From Treponema saccharophilum DSM 2985 (GTDB taxonomy: Bacteria > Spirochaetota > Spirochaetia > Treponematales > Treponemataceae): a stretch of DNA of 64,000 nt. Location of the stretch: positions 1 to 64,000 of the forward strand of contig NZ_AGRW01000050.1 in the NCBI RefSeq assembly GCF_000255555.1. The letters are read 5' to 3'. The notes under the pieces are model-generated. The model searched no databases, was not told the origin of the DNA, and was given only the letters and a program-made list of their open reading frames with translations. Below, in pieces: positions 45,594-54,311 of this stretch. Position numbers and translations under genes: made by a program. Numbering within the stretch: the stretch's first letter is position 1; the number at the start of each line of letters is the position of its first letter.

Positions 45594-46574
45594 TTATTTA
45601 TATATTTCTGCTGTCCTTTCCAGTTCCTCTTTCACCTCATCTACCAGTTGTTGAGGACCGAGCACTTTTACAGTATGCCCCTGGCCGAGAACCCATCTGA
45701 GAACTTCCTGTTTTTGGGTGGTCTGGAATTTTACATACACGCTGCCGTCTTTTTTTTCTTCGACTACCTGTTCCGAGTGCCAGACACGGTTCAGGGCGTA
45801 TGTGGCAATTTCTTTGGAGAAAAGGAGTTCAACCGTAAAAGGGGTTTTGTCACTCAGCCACACGCCCATTTCTGAATCAAAATAGTCAGATGGCTTGAAG
45901 TCCTTTGGAACTGTAAATTTCTTGTTTGTAATCAGAGGATTTTTCATTCGCCCTATGGAGAAAATCCTCACATCATTTTTGTCATGGCATTTTCCGATTA
46001 CATACCAGTTTCCCCGTTGGCAAACGACATGGTAGGGATCGATTTTTCGTTCCATGTAGGTGGATTTTTGCAAAGGACGATACTCAAAACTTAAAGTGCA
46101 GGATTTTTTCAGAGAGTCCAAGACTGTTTTGAAGAATTCTGTATCAATTTTTTCGCTGCGGTCTGGAATGAATGTAATTTTTGGATTTAAGAAAGACGCA
46201 TCCACTGTAACATGGTTGGGCAGGCAAGCCACGATTTTCTTAAAAACAGAGCGTAGCTGATTTTCCAATGGGGTGTTGCGGTATTGTTCCAAAAGAGGAT
46301 TCAGAATTGCGACAGAAAAAGCCTCACCTTCTGTAAGGGGAATGCTCTTCACGAAAAAGTTCGGCTCGGTGTAACGGTAACCGCGGGTGTCACTTTCAAT
46401 AGGAGCGTTGAGTGTATCCCTCATGTAATCGAGGTCTCGCTGAATTGTACGGGGGCTGTAGCTGCCGCCTTCGATTTTTTCTGAAATTTCTTTTGCTGTA
46501 TACCACTCGCCTGTCTGTAAGAGCCTGTCAATTTCGATAATGCGCCAATTGTTTATTTTTATCTGCCGTTCCAT
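45594..46574 (-). CDS. WYL-domain transcriptional regulator
   Basis: The 326-residue protein (start at 46574) has an HTH_11 winged helix (WYTAKEISEKIEGGSYSPRTIQRDLDYM), a WYL domain (about 150-240, with FEYRPLQKS and RGNWYVIGKC) and a WCX C-terminal extension. WYL regulators sense nucleic-acid or nucleotide ligands and often repress phage-defence loci (for example BrxR). It lies directly upstream of the dynamin cassette on the same strand. A -35/-10 pair TTGTAA-17-TATCAT lies about 65 bp upstream of its start. Confidence 0.9.
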   Translation of the reverse strand: MERQIKINNWRIIEIDRLLQTGEWYTAKEISEKIEGGSYSPRTIQRDLDYMRDTLNAPIESDTRGYRYTEPNFFVKSIPLTEGEAFSVAILNPLLEQYRNTPLENQLRSVFKKIVACLPNHVTVDASFLNPKITFIPDRSEKIDTEFFKTVLDSLKKSCTLSFEYRPLQKSTYMERKIDPYHVVCQRGNWYVIGKCHDKNDVRIFSIGRMKNPLITNKKFTVPKDFKPSDYFDSEMGVWLSDKTPFTVELLFSKEIATYALNRVWHSEQVVEEKKDGSVYVKFQTTQKQEVLRWVLGQGHTVKVLGPQQLVDEVKEELERTAEIYK

Positions 46575-46587
46575 GTCCAAATATTTT

Positions 46588-46615
46588 TTGATTAAAATCG
46601 TCAAGTGTTAATCAA
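46588..46615. promoter_or_regulatory. Inverted repeat upstream of the WYL gene
   Basis: TTGATTAA, 12-bp spacer, TTAATCAA: a perfect 8-bp dyad 14 bp ahead of the WYL start and within the divergent region shared with the XRE gene. It is a likely operator for autoregulation. Confidence 0.55.
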
Positions 46616-46730
46616 AACCTAAAAAGCAAAAATATGTTTTATGATACATTTAAATATGTGACATTACAACACTTTATTAACCAAAATGTTGCAATTTACC
46701 ATTCAGAAAATCAATCTATCGTTGAAAAAT

Positions 46731-47066
46731 ATGTGCATGACTTCGGATGATATTCAAAATCGACTTGGAGAGAATGTGCGACGCATACGGAAAGCTCAAA
46801 ATCTGACACAGTTTCAACTTGCGGAAAAAGCAGAACTTTCGGAAGAGACTGTGAAGAATATTGAGCTATCAAGATGCTGGACAAGTGACAAAAATCTTTC
46901 AAAGATTACAAGGGCCTTGGGTGTGGACATACACTGTCTATTTCTGCCGATTTGCAGTTCTTTTGACGACGATTCAAAAGATTTAGGCATAATCAAAAGA
47001 GCAATTGCTGAGAATATAAAAAACTATGTCAATTCTGTATTGGGAGAACTAACCCAAAAAAGCTAA
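46731..47066 (+). CDS. XRE-family helix-turn-helix regulator
   Basis: The product has 111 residues from ATG 46731 (46737 is equally possible; neither has a clear ribosome site). It has the HTH_3 domain LGENVRRIRKAQNLTQFQLAEKAELSEETVKNIE and then a short helical tail. It is divergent from the WYL gene, across an intergenic region with an 8-bp dyad. It probably works with it in controlling the dynamin cassette or a neighbouring element. Confidence 0.85.
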   Translation: MCMTSDDIQNRLGENVRRIRKAQNLTQFQLAEKAELSEETVKNIELSRCWTSDKNLSKITRALGVDIHCLFLPICSSFDDDSKDLGIIKRAIAENIKNYVNSVLGELTQKS

Positions 47067-47153
47067 TTGAATATTTTAGTAAAGAAGATTGTGGCAAATA
47101 GCCTTGTGCTGGCAATCTCTGCAAAAGCATGACATAAAAATCTTTCTGGCTCT

Positions 47154-47360
47154 TCAATACATAAAAGCCATGTTCTGTTGCGTTTTTCTGCTTCCACATT
47201 TTGGGCACTTTGGATGTATATTTTGCAAATCGCTCAAAAAAGGGATATCAAGTATTGACATCTTCTTTCCTTCTTCCGTATCTCTTCCTGTAAAGTCGTG
47301 TCCGCAGTTATTACAGATAAAATGAGTTCCATTAAAACTCGGCTTAATAAAATTCCCCAT
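47154..47360 (-). CDS. Small zinc-ribbon protein
   Basis: The 68-residue protein has two knuckles, FICNNCGHDF and HPKCPKCGSRK, that would form one zinc ribbon. The ATG follows AGGAGG, which supports it as real. Function is unknown; many such ribbons occur in mobile or regulatory loci. Confidence 0.65.
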   Translation of the reverse strand: MGNFIKPSFNGTHFICNNCGHDFTGRDTEEGKKMSILDIPFLSDLQNIHPKCPKCGSRKTQQNMAFMY

Positions 47361-47390
47361 ATTTCTATCCTCCTCGTATATTAATGTTAT

Positions 47391-47603
47391 TGAATTATCT
47401 TATTCGATTTGGGATAGTATACCCGTGACATATGACCCGATAACCCGTTTCCTCCTTGGGGCTTTCCCCGTAACTAAGACTGGGGTTCCTGCTCTTTCGT
47501 AAACATTCCGCGCTCCCCGTTTCGTTTTATGGAATCATATCATAATTATCGATTCTTCCGCGAATTGTAAAAAAGCATAAAAAGTGTTTTTCATGGCGTG
47601 GCA
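47391..47603. other. Unexplained structured intergenic region
   Basis: This gene-free stretch is unlike its AT-rich surroundings. It has GC-rich blocks (CCCGATAACCCG, a GGGG-CTTT-CCCC hairpin, GACTGGGGTTCC) between AT-rich ends with ATATGA / TCATAT. I cannot assign it to a riboswitch or RNA family by eye. Confidence 0.35.
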
Positions 47604-48095
47604 TTACCGCTTTGTGAATTCATAAGTCTGTATTGTGAACGTGCCGCCGGTAACGGTAATTTCTGAAGGCGCCGGCGGTATCGGAGCGCAGCCGAACGGG
47701 TTTTTGGCGGTGTTGGTTGTGGTGCAGTTCAAAGTGCCGTTCGTGTAGTCGCCGGTTTTTGTGAACGCGCCTTCGTAAATCGTCATCGTTACGGGAATCT
47801 TCTGCCCGTTCTGCGTCCATTCCGCGGCAGCTGTCATGACAAACGTTTTGTCGCCGAAAAAATAGAACGCATACGTTCCGCTGTAATTGCGCACGTTTTC
47901 GGAAGGATAGTCGCCGCTTTCGGATTTGACGTACAGCGCATCCACATTTTTTGACGAAAACTCGTCCGGCAGATACGGCTCCAAAGTTCTGCCGGAAACG
48001 GAGATTCCGCCGTCATCGTCTGACGAACACGCGGCAAGCCCGACGCAAAATGCGGAAAGCAACAGGAACAACACGATTTCGCTCAATTTTTTCAT
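47604..48095 (-). CDS. Putative lipoprotein, 163 residues
   Basis: The start at 48095 follows AAGGAG. It has a signal peptide (IVLFLLLSAFCVGLAAC, lipidated Cys near 23), then SSDDDGG, a typical spirochaete spacer, and a beta-rich body with TYAFYFFGDKTFVMTAAAEW. The frame stays open upstream to 48338, but that part is not protein-like. Function unknown. Confidence 0.7.
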   Translation of the reverse strand: MKKLSEIVLFLLLSAFCVGLAACSSDDDGGISVSGRTLEPYLPDEFSSKNVDALYVKSESGDYPSENVRNYSGTYAFYFFGDKTFVMTAAAEWTQNGQKIPVTMTIYEGAFTKTGDYTNGTLNCTTTNTAKNPFGCAPIPPAPSEITVTGGTFTIQTYEFTKR

Positions 48096-48174
48096 ACGGT
48101 ACTCCTTGGGGAAACAGATTTTCTCCATAGATAAATTATATGCACGCTGAAAGAAAATGACTTTGGGTATTTTT

Positions 48175-48230
48175 TCAGTAAAAAGCCGTTCAGCATACAA
48201 GCGTGTTTTATTTCTCCGCGTCTCCGTCCG
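48175..48230. repeat. 3' repeat shared with the LRR gene at 51343
   Basis: AAGCCGTTCAGCATACAAGC and GTGTTTTAT, then CCGCGTCTCCGTCCG, recur at 51318-51362. Both copies straddle the 3' end of an LRR gene, so gene ends and downstream repeat moved together. Confidence 0.65.
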
Positions 48231-49230
48231 TGCAATGCACCACTTTGGCTGGCACTTTGTCGTCCCAGTCCGGGCACTTTGGCATTTTGTTCCATTGCTC
48301 AACAGTTCCGTCGAACTCGATTGAAGAAAGATTCTCACTGTCTTGAAATGCGCAAGGGTTTATCTTCACCACGTTCTTCGGAATCCTTATGGATTTTAGC
48401 GATATGCAGTGCTCAAACGAGTGCATTCCGATTTCCGTCACGCCTTCGGGGATTTCCACCGACTCAAGAGAACGGCAGTTCAAGAAAAAGAACCCGTCAA
48501 TTTTGGTAACGGCATCGGAAAGTGTAACGTGCTTTAGGAATTCGGGAATCATGAATATGTCTTTGACTCTCAGGCTTTTCGGAAGCCTTAGAGAAGTCAG
48601 TTTTTCACAATCTTTGAAAATATCACTTCCGCATTCCGTCACGCTGTCTGGAAGAGTTGCGGAAACGAGATTATCAAAACAGAACGCGGCACTTCCGATT
48701 TTTTTCACTCCGTCAGCAATGATTAGCGTTTTAAGCTTGTAATCTTCAAATCGATGATAAAGAGCCTTTTCCTCGATTTCCGTCATTCCAACAAGCTCAA
48801 GTTCTTTCACGCTTTGGAAATTGATATTCTTCAGAATTCCTTGTGCAAATAATCGGGCTTTTCCGTTTTTGTTGCGTCTTAGAGTTACCTTATTCGCAAG
48901 CTTTTTTGGGATTTCGAGAGGCGGGAGGCTTGTTTTCATCAGTGCGTCAAAAATCTCATTCGAGCTTTTTGTTTCGTCAGAAAGCGCGTCCACGATTTTT
49001 TGAACATCTCCAATCCATTCCTGAACGTTCGCACTCGCTTTCAAAAGCACGTTGTTTCCTTTTACGTTCACCAAAAGGATATTTTCCGCCATTGTGGATT
49101 TGATGATTTCCACAGAGCAATCCTTAATGCCCTTTTCTTTGATTGCCTCAGAGAACAAGGATGTTGCGGTGACCTGCTGAATCTGCTTGATTTTATTCAG
49201 TTTTGCGTTTTCTTTTTCAATGTCGTTCAT
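48208..49230 (-). CDS. BspA-type leucine-rich repeat (LRR_5) protein, cytoplasmic
   Basis: The 340-residue protein has no signal peptide. Residues 1-125 form a module (ENAKLNKIKQIQQVTATSLF onward to KNGKARLFAQGI) that recurs in the 737-residue protein at 51343. Residues 130-310 hold LRR_5 repeats (for example SLESVEIPEGVTEIGMHSFE). The end motif VEQWNKM ... VVHCTDGDAE is shared with the other two LRR proteins here. AGGAG precedes the ATG. Such repeats bind proteins; with no export signal, an intracellular role is likely. Confidence 0.85.
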   Translation of the reverse strand: MNDIEKENAKLNKIKQIQQVTATSLFSEAIKEKGIKDCSVEIIKSTMAENILLVNVKGNNVLLKASANVQEWIGDVQKIVDALSDETKSSNEIFDALMKTSLPPLEIPKKLANKVTLRRNKNGKARLFAQGILKNINFQSVKELELVGMTEIEEKALYHRFEDYKLKTLIIADGVKKIGSAAFCFDNLVSATLPDSVTECGSDIFKDCEKLTSLRLPKSLRVKDIFMIPEFLKHVTLSDAVTKIDGFFFLNCRSLESVEIPEGVTEIGMHSFEHCISLKSIRIPKNVVKINPCAFQDSENLSSIEFDGTVEQWNKMPKCPDWDDKVPAKVVHCTDGDAEK

Positions 49231-49277
49231 TTGTTCTTTCTCCTCATAATCTATATTCTCATTCCAAAACAGCAGCC

Positions 49278-49374
49278 TGTCATTCCGAACTTGTTTCGGA
49301 ATCTGTGCTTCGGCTTCGCTTTAGCAACCGAGATGCTGAAACAAGCTTTCTTACGAAAGCCGTTCAGCATGACA
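49278..49374. repeat. Interspersed palindromic repeat, copy 1
   Basis: About 97 bp: GTCATTCCGAACTTGTTTCG, TTCGGCTTCGCTTTAGCAAC, AGATGCTGAAACAAGC, TACGAAAGCCGTTCAGCATG. It contains nested complements (GATGCTGAA with TTCAGCATG; CATTCCGAA with TTCGGAAT), so it can fold. It matches 51236-51334 closely. Confidence 0.8.
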
Positions 49375-49379
49375 AAGCC

Positions 49380-49886
49380 TTATTTTTCTGGCACAACAAA
49401 TTCAAATCCTTTGGGAAGATTCAACGGATGCCCGTATTTAAGGATTTCTTCGTTCATTTTCTCAAGGTCTGCTATTGATACAAGTGCAAAAATACCGTCA
49501 GGTTTTGTTTTTACTATATCCTTGAACCGTTCTGGCACTCCGAATTTTTTTACATTATGCCCGTCTTCGCTATAAAAATAGGCAGAAATCAAATTATCAT
49601 CATAAGTAATCGATATAGCCTTGAACGCTCCGCTTGGATAATATGACACACCAAATCCTGAAGTTCTATTTCCCCTTGTTTCATCAATTTCAGTAAGAAT
49701 TCCATTCTCATATTCTTTTTGAATTCCATTCCGCAATCCGTCCACGATATCAAACTCCTCTTCAAGTTTGCCGTTATAAATGACCTCAACATGACCCGTA
49801 TAAGGGATTTCGCATTTTTCATCTGCATAATATGTTGGATTGCCGTTCCCGTAGATATTGTCTTCGTATAAATCATCTGCGTTCAT
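49380..49886 (-). CDS. YwqK/MORN-variant repeat protein
   Basis: The 168-residue protein has MORN-like hairpin repeats typical of the YwqK antitoxin-annotated family: YTGHVEVIYNGKLEEEFDIVDG, GIQKEYENGILTE, GFGVSYYPSGAFKAI. Such proteins often act as immunity or binding partners in polymorphic-toxin islands. No signal peptide. The stop abuts the palindromic repeat. Confidence 0.7.
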   Translation of the reverse strand: MNADDLYEDNIYGNGNPTYYADEKCEIPYTGHVEVIYNGKLEEEFDIVDGLRNGIQKEYENGILTEIDETRGNRTSGFGVSYYPSGAFKAISITYDDNLISAYFYSEDGHNVKKFGVPERFKDIVKTKPDGIFALVSIADLEKMNEEILKYGHPLNLPKGFEFVVPEK

Positions 49887-49958
49887 AGTGTTTCACCCTC
49901 AATAAAAATCTGATTTCGTCATGTTGTCGCGCTCGCTCATACTTTTATATCCGCAATT

Positions 49959-50630
49959 TTACTGCACTAAAGAAAAAGAAACACCTTTGGCATTTGCTTC
50001 TATCAGTTGTCTTCTGTCTTTTGCTGTGCAAATGATTCTCTCTCCTGCATTATACAAATCCTTTGTGTCTTTTACGATTTTGCAAAGAGATTCAAATGAA
50101 GTGCTTGCCGTGACTTCAAACAGCTTGGCATCAGCAGTTTCTTTTTCTATGAGATAATCATATACATCTTTTGTTCCCCATTTCTTTGCCCACTCGCAAG
50201 CGTCGCAGTTCTCAATTTCTCCGATTTTATATGTCGCATAAATATCAATGCCTGCGTCTATCAAGTATTTTGCTATTTCTACATTGCGTCCTGAAATTGC
50301 AACAAATAGTGGGTTGTTTCTTGTATTTGAAACATCAAGTTTTGCTCCATTTTGCATTAAGAGCCTTACAATATCAAAATTTCCACTAAACGTAGCAGCC
50401 ACAATAGCAGAATCATGACTTACTCCACCAACCAAATCAATATCAATTCCATTCTCAATAAGTAACTTGCATATTTCGTATTGATTATACCGTGCTGCCA
50501 TTCTTAAATTAGAGCCTAGGGCAGAAACTTTATTAAGCAAGTCTTTATCAATAGAAATAATTTCTTTTACCTTTTCATAATTTCCATCTCTAATAGATTG
50601 TTTTAATTCATCATATAGATTTTCAAACAT
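49959..50630 (-). CDS. Ankyrin-repeat protein
   Basis: The 223-residue protein has about four ankyrin repeats (LRMAARYNQYEICKLLIENG, DSAIVAATFSGNFDIVRLLM, NPLFVAISGRNVEIAKYLID) and a helical C-terminal domain. Ankyrin proteins next to toxin or LRR genes commonly serve as immunity proteins. Cytoplasmic. Confidence 0.82.
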   Translation of the reverse strand: MFENLYDELKQSIRDGNYEKVKEIISIDKDLLNKVSALGSNLRMAARYNQYEICKLLIENGIDIDLVGGVSHDSAIVAATFSGNFDIVRLLMQNGAKLDVSNTRNNPLFVAISGRNVEIAKYLIDAGIDIYATYKIGEIENCDACEWAKKWGTKDVYDYLIEKETADAKLFEVTASTSFESLCKIVKDTKDLYNAGERIICTAKDRRQLIEANAKGVSFSLVQ

Positions 50631-50677
50631 TTTCTTTATTCTCCCAATTACTTACAGCAATGTTTTTTCATGAAAAG

Positions 50678-51181
50678 TCACAGCAATTCAATGGCATTAT
50701 TAACTTCATTACATTCTAGTCTTCGTGCAAGTTTTAATGATTTGATTTCTTCGTACTCTATTGAATAAACTCCTTTTTCTATATCAAGCTCCAAAATACG
50801 CTCCATTTTCAAATCAGGATAGGAAAGGCATTGCAACAACTCACTTGCATTAACTAAAATCAGTTTTCCAGACTCAATATTGATAAATGTTCGTGAGGAC
50901 TTTTGAGAATCAGAAATAGTTATTTCACCATTTTTCTCATTTTCATAATACAAAAAAATCACCATCTTTCCTGAATTACAAAATTCTACAAGCTCTTTTG
51001 TTTCTCTTTTCCTGACATCATTCCAATTTTCATTTGGAAAATCGTATGCTAATTCACTTTTTCCATAATAATCGATAAAAATATCTAACTCGCGTAAAAG
51101 TTCGTCATCAATTTTATCAAGATACTGCTCATCTATTAAAATAAGAGCGTCCATACTATCGCATTCATAACAGAAGTTCAT
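50678..51181 (-). CDS. Hypothetical protein, possible immunity protein
   Basis: The start at 51181 (MNFCYECDSMDALILIDEQY) is preferred because GGAG lies 7 bp ahead; the 167-residue product is acidic and soluble. The frame stays open to 51370, but that part is the palindromic repeat read as protein. I do not recognise the family; the context suggests an immunity role. Confidence 0.55.
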   Translation of the reverse strand: MNFCYECDSMDALILIDEQYLDKIDDELLRELDIFIDYYGKSELAYDFPNENWNDVRKRETKELVEFCNSGKMVIFLYYENEKNGEITISDSQKSSRTFINIESGKLILVNASELLQCLSYPDLKMERILELDIEKGVYSIEYEEIKSLKLARRLECNEVNNAIELL

Positions 51182-51235
51182 TTTTGTCTCCATTTTTGAA
51201 AAAATGCCGTCAAATCCACTCACGACAAATGCAGG

Positions 51236-51345
51236 CTGACATTGGCGAACAAGTTTTCGGAATCTCTGCTTCGGCTTCGCTTTAGCAACCGAGATGCTGA
51301 AACAAGCTTTCTTGCGAAAGCCGTTCAGCATACAAGCGTGTTTTA
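51236..51345. repeat. Interspersed palindromic repeat, copy 2
   Basis: It is nearly identical to 49278-49374 over GCTTCGGCTTCGCTTTAGCA and ACCGAGATGCTGAAACAAGC, and continues into the 3' end shared with 48175-48230. Confidence 0.8.
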
Positions 51346-53556
51346 TATTTCCGCGTCTCCGTCCGAGCATTTCACGGTTTTGATGGGTGTATTAAAATGC
51401 CAATCCTTCCTCTTTTCCATTCTTCTCCATTGTTCTATCGTACCGTCGAACTCGATTTCCGTAAGAGCTGTGCAGAACTGAAACGCACTTTCACCGAGTG
51501 TCCTCACGGAAGCCGGAATCTTTATGGATTTGAGGGATTCGCAGAAACTGAACGCATAGCTTCCGATTTTCCACACGCTGTCAGGTATCGAAACTGAAAC
51601 GAGGTTCTTGCACTGTGAGAACGCAAAGTCGCCGATTGAAGCCACGCTGTTTGACATGATTACCGTTTCAACTTCATGAGAAGCTTTTTCCTCCCAAAAC
51701 ACATCATTGTTCACCCTCACCCAGCTCACGCCGACAATCTCCAGCTCTTTTATGGCGGAGCTGAATCTGAGTTTCGGCAGCATTCCCTGACTGAAGAAGC
51801 GCACTTTTCCGTTTTTGTTCGGCTTCAAGCTCAGTTTTTCCGAAAGCTTGTTGTTGATTTCAATGGGCTGGAGAGGTGTGCCCATGAGCGTGTCGAAAAT
51901 CTCATTGGAACTCTTTTTCTCGTCGGTGAGCGCGTCCACGATTTTCGGAAGTTCGCCAAGCCATTTCTCCGTTTTAACCGGCACTTTGAAAACCACGTTG
52001 TTTTCGTTTGCGCACACAAGAATCGTGTTCGTCGTTTTTGCGGAATCTACGATTTCCACAGAACAATTCTCAATTCCCTTTTCGTTGAGTGCCTGCGAAA
52101 ACAATGCCGTCGTGCTGACCTTTTGAATCTGCTGGATTTTCGCAACCTTTGCATTTTCTTTTGCCGCGTGCAGCTCAAGGACTGGCTTTTTCGTTTTGTT
52201 CGTCGCGTCGTAGAGCTTTCGAGTCTTCTCGTTGAACGGGTACAGCGCTGAGCGCGACACGATTTTCTCGACCGAGCCGCAGTCGTCGAATGCGCCTCTG
52301 TACATTTTCTTCAGCGTCGAAGGAATTTCGATGTATTTGAGGGACTTGCAGCCCTTGAACGCAATATCATAGATTTCCAATAAGCCCTCGGGAAAGACCA
52401 CGCCTTCAAGCGACTCGCACTTGTAGAACGCACTTTTGCCTATATAGCGCATTGTCGAAGGGAAGACGACGGACTTGAGCGACTTGTGTTTTTCGAACAC
52501 GTCTTTTGTAATTTCAGTCACGCCTTCAGGAATGATGAGGTTTTCTATGTTTTTGTCGAAGCACGCAATAAGGAAACGTCCATTTTCCACCAGAATGGAG
52601 CCTTTCTTCCATTCGCCGTCAGAGCATTTCACGCTCGTCGCAGGCACATCGAACAAAAGATGTTGCCGACCTTCCATTTTCTCCCATTCTGAAAGAGTCC
52701 CGCGGAACTCGATTTCACAAAGCGACGTGCAGTCATGGAACGCATTTTCTTCGATTTCAGTCACTCCGCTTCCAATCACGACTGACTTGAGCGATGTGCA
52801 GCCATAAAACACTCCGTATTTTATGCAGTCCACGCCGTCGGGAATAACCACGGACTCAAGCGACGTGCATTCCTCAAACGCACCATCGCCGATTTCCTTT
52901 ACGGTCGAAGGAATCTTGACGGACTTGAGCGACGTGCATTCAGAAAACACCTGCTTCCATATTTTCGTCACGCCCTCCGGAATGTTCACCGACTCAAGCG
53001 ACGTGCACCTGTCGAACGCGCTCCAGCCGAGTTCCTTAACGCCGCTTCCAATCAAGACAGATTTGAGAGACGTGCAATTCGCGAACGCGCTGGTTATCAA
53101 TTCCGTAACGCTGTCGGGAATAACAACGCCTTCAAGCGACTTGCAACCATAGAACGTGTGCCATCCGATTGTCTTCACGCTCGAAGGAATCTCGACCGAC
53201 TTTAGCGACTGGCATTCATTAAACGCAATGTCGCCGATTTCAGTCACGCCCTCAGGAATATTCACCGACTCAAGAGCCTTGCATCTAAGGAACGAAGATG
53301 CTTCGATTGTCGTCAAGCCTTTTCCGATATGCACCGATTTTAGAGCGTTGCAGTCCATGAATGTCTCTTTTTCCATTTCCGTAACGCTGTCGCTGATTAC
53401 CACCGATTCAAGCGTGTCGCGGCAGTTCGTGTCCTTTAGCAGCGTGTTTCGGATTCCCGTCACGCCGTCAGGAACAACCAAGTTCACCAAGCCTTCTTTG
53501 CACTTGGTCAAAACGCCGTCTTCTATTGTCAAAACATCATCTTCTGTGTTTTCCAT
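51343..53556 (-). CDS. Large BspA-type LRR_5 protein with two LRR blocks
   Basis: The 737-residue protein has no signal peptide. LRR_5 repeats fill about 15-440 (for example CTSLKSVKIPSTVKEIGDGA), with an internal copy of the end motif (LSEWEKM ... SVKCSDGEWK). The approximately 120-residue module found at the start of the 48208 protein follows (ENAKVAKIQQIQKVSTTALF), then a second LRR block and the end motif VKCSDGDAEI. The protein reads as an LRR unit fused to a complete module-LRR unit, that is, a tandem duplication with fusion. Confidence 0.88.
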   Translation of the reverse strand: MENTEDDVLTIEDGVLTKCKEGLVNLVVPDGVTGIRNTLLKDTNCRDTLESVVISDSVTEMEKETFMDCNALKSVHIGKGLTTIEASSFLRCKALESVNIPEGVTEIGDIAFNECQSLKSVEIPSSVKTIGWHTFYGCKSLEGVVIPDSVTELITSAFANCTSLKSVLIGSGVKELGWSAFDRCTSLESVNIPEGVTKIWKQVFSECTSLKSVKIPSTVKEIGDGAFEECTSLESVVIPDGVDCIKYGVFYGCTSLKSVVIGSGVTEIEENAFHDCTSLCEIEFRGTLSEWEKMEGRQHLLFDVPATSVKCSDGEWKKGSILVENGRFLIACFDKNIENLIIPEGVTEITKDVFEKHKSLKSVVFPSTMRYIGKSAFYKCESLEGVVFPEGLLEIYDIAFKGCKSLKYIEIPSTLKKMYRGAFDDCGSVEKIVSRSALYPFNEKTRKLYDATNKTKKPVLELHAAKENAKVAKIQQIQKVSTTALFSQALNEKGIENCSVEIVDSAKTTNTILVCANENNVVFKVPVKTEKWLGELPKIVDALTDEKKSSNEIFDTLMGTPLQPIEINNKLSEKLSLKPNKNGKVRFFSQGMLPKLRFSSAIKELEIVGVSWVRVNNDVFWEEKASHEVETVIMSNSVASIGDFAFSQCKNLVSVSIPDSVWKIGSYAFSFCESLKSIKIPASVRTLGESAFQFCTALTEIEFDGTIEQWRRMEKRKDWHFNTPIKTVKCSDGDAEI

Positions 53557-53593
53557 TTGTTCTTTTTCTCCAGAATTTTAAATTTTCATAGTG

Positions 53594-54310
53594 TCATTCC
53601 GACATCGTAAAATCATAAAAGCGGAAGGGCTTTTCGCTTTCGTCAGAAATGCTTTTCACGAGGCTTATCCAGCTTGCAGAACGCTCAATCACCATTGCGT
53701 CGCTTGAAATGACGTTCTCAAGGTTCACGAGCGCTTGGTCGGCGTCGTTTACGATTTGCACGTCCGTCTCAAAATCGTATTTTTCCAGCACCTCAAAGAT
53801 TTTCGCCTTGAGCCGTCCTGAGTTTGAGACAGGCTTGTCCAAAAAGAAGACGCACTTTTTGATTTTCATCTTGCAAAGTTTCTGCCCGATTATGTCGATT
53901 GCCGTTTCCGTTTTTTCAATCAGTCGGTAAGTGCCGCGAAGTCCTGCCAAATCGCGTATTGTACCGTCCATGCAGTGCAGCAGCGTCGAGTCGGAAAGCG
54001 CGACTTCAAGCGTGATTATGATGTTGAAGCCGTCGATATACACGGTTTCGTTTTCGCTCAATGTTTTGATTTCTTTTTGAGCGCGACTTTTTATGGACTT
54101 TTCTGAGGAAGTCGCACGAATCAGAGCCATTCGCTGCCGCTCCGAAAATGCGAAGTGATTTCCCACGAAAGCGGCAATGCTCTGCATGGGATATTCTTGG
54201 TTCATCAGATAATAAAAGTCTTTTTGTGCTTTTCTTAATCGCTCAAGGTTCTTTTCGCTAAAATCCGTTTCGTCGCTGTCAAAATATCCGCGTCTAACTT
54301 GCTCGCTCAT
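53594..54310 (-). CDS. DUF434 family protein (PIN/NYN-like fold)
   Basis: The 238-residue protein starts at 54310 after AAGGAAAT. It matches DUF434 and its C-terminal partner: RLRKAQKDFYYLMNQEYPMQSIAAFVGNHF, RQRMALIRATSS, VYIDGFNIIITLEVALS, FFLDKPVSNSGRLK, VQIVNDADQAL. The acidic residues in DGFN and NDAD suggest a PIN/NYN-like nuclease core, but activity is unproven. It begins 1 bp after the preceding SUKH gene's stop, in one operon with the BRCT-LRR gene. Confidence 0.8.
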   Translation of the reverse strand: MSEQVRRGYFDSDETDFSEKNLERLRKAQKDFYYLMNQEYPMQSIAAFVGNHFAFSERQRMALIRATSSEKSIKSRAQKEIKTLSENETVYIDGFNIIITLEVALSDSTLLHCMDGTIRDLAGLRGTYRLIEKTETAIDIIGQKLCKMKIKKCVFFLDKPVSNSGRLKAKIFEVLEKYDFETDVQIVNDADQALVNLENVISSDAMVIERSASWISLVKSISDESEKPFRFYDFTMSE

Positions 54311-54311
54311 T

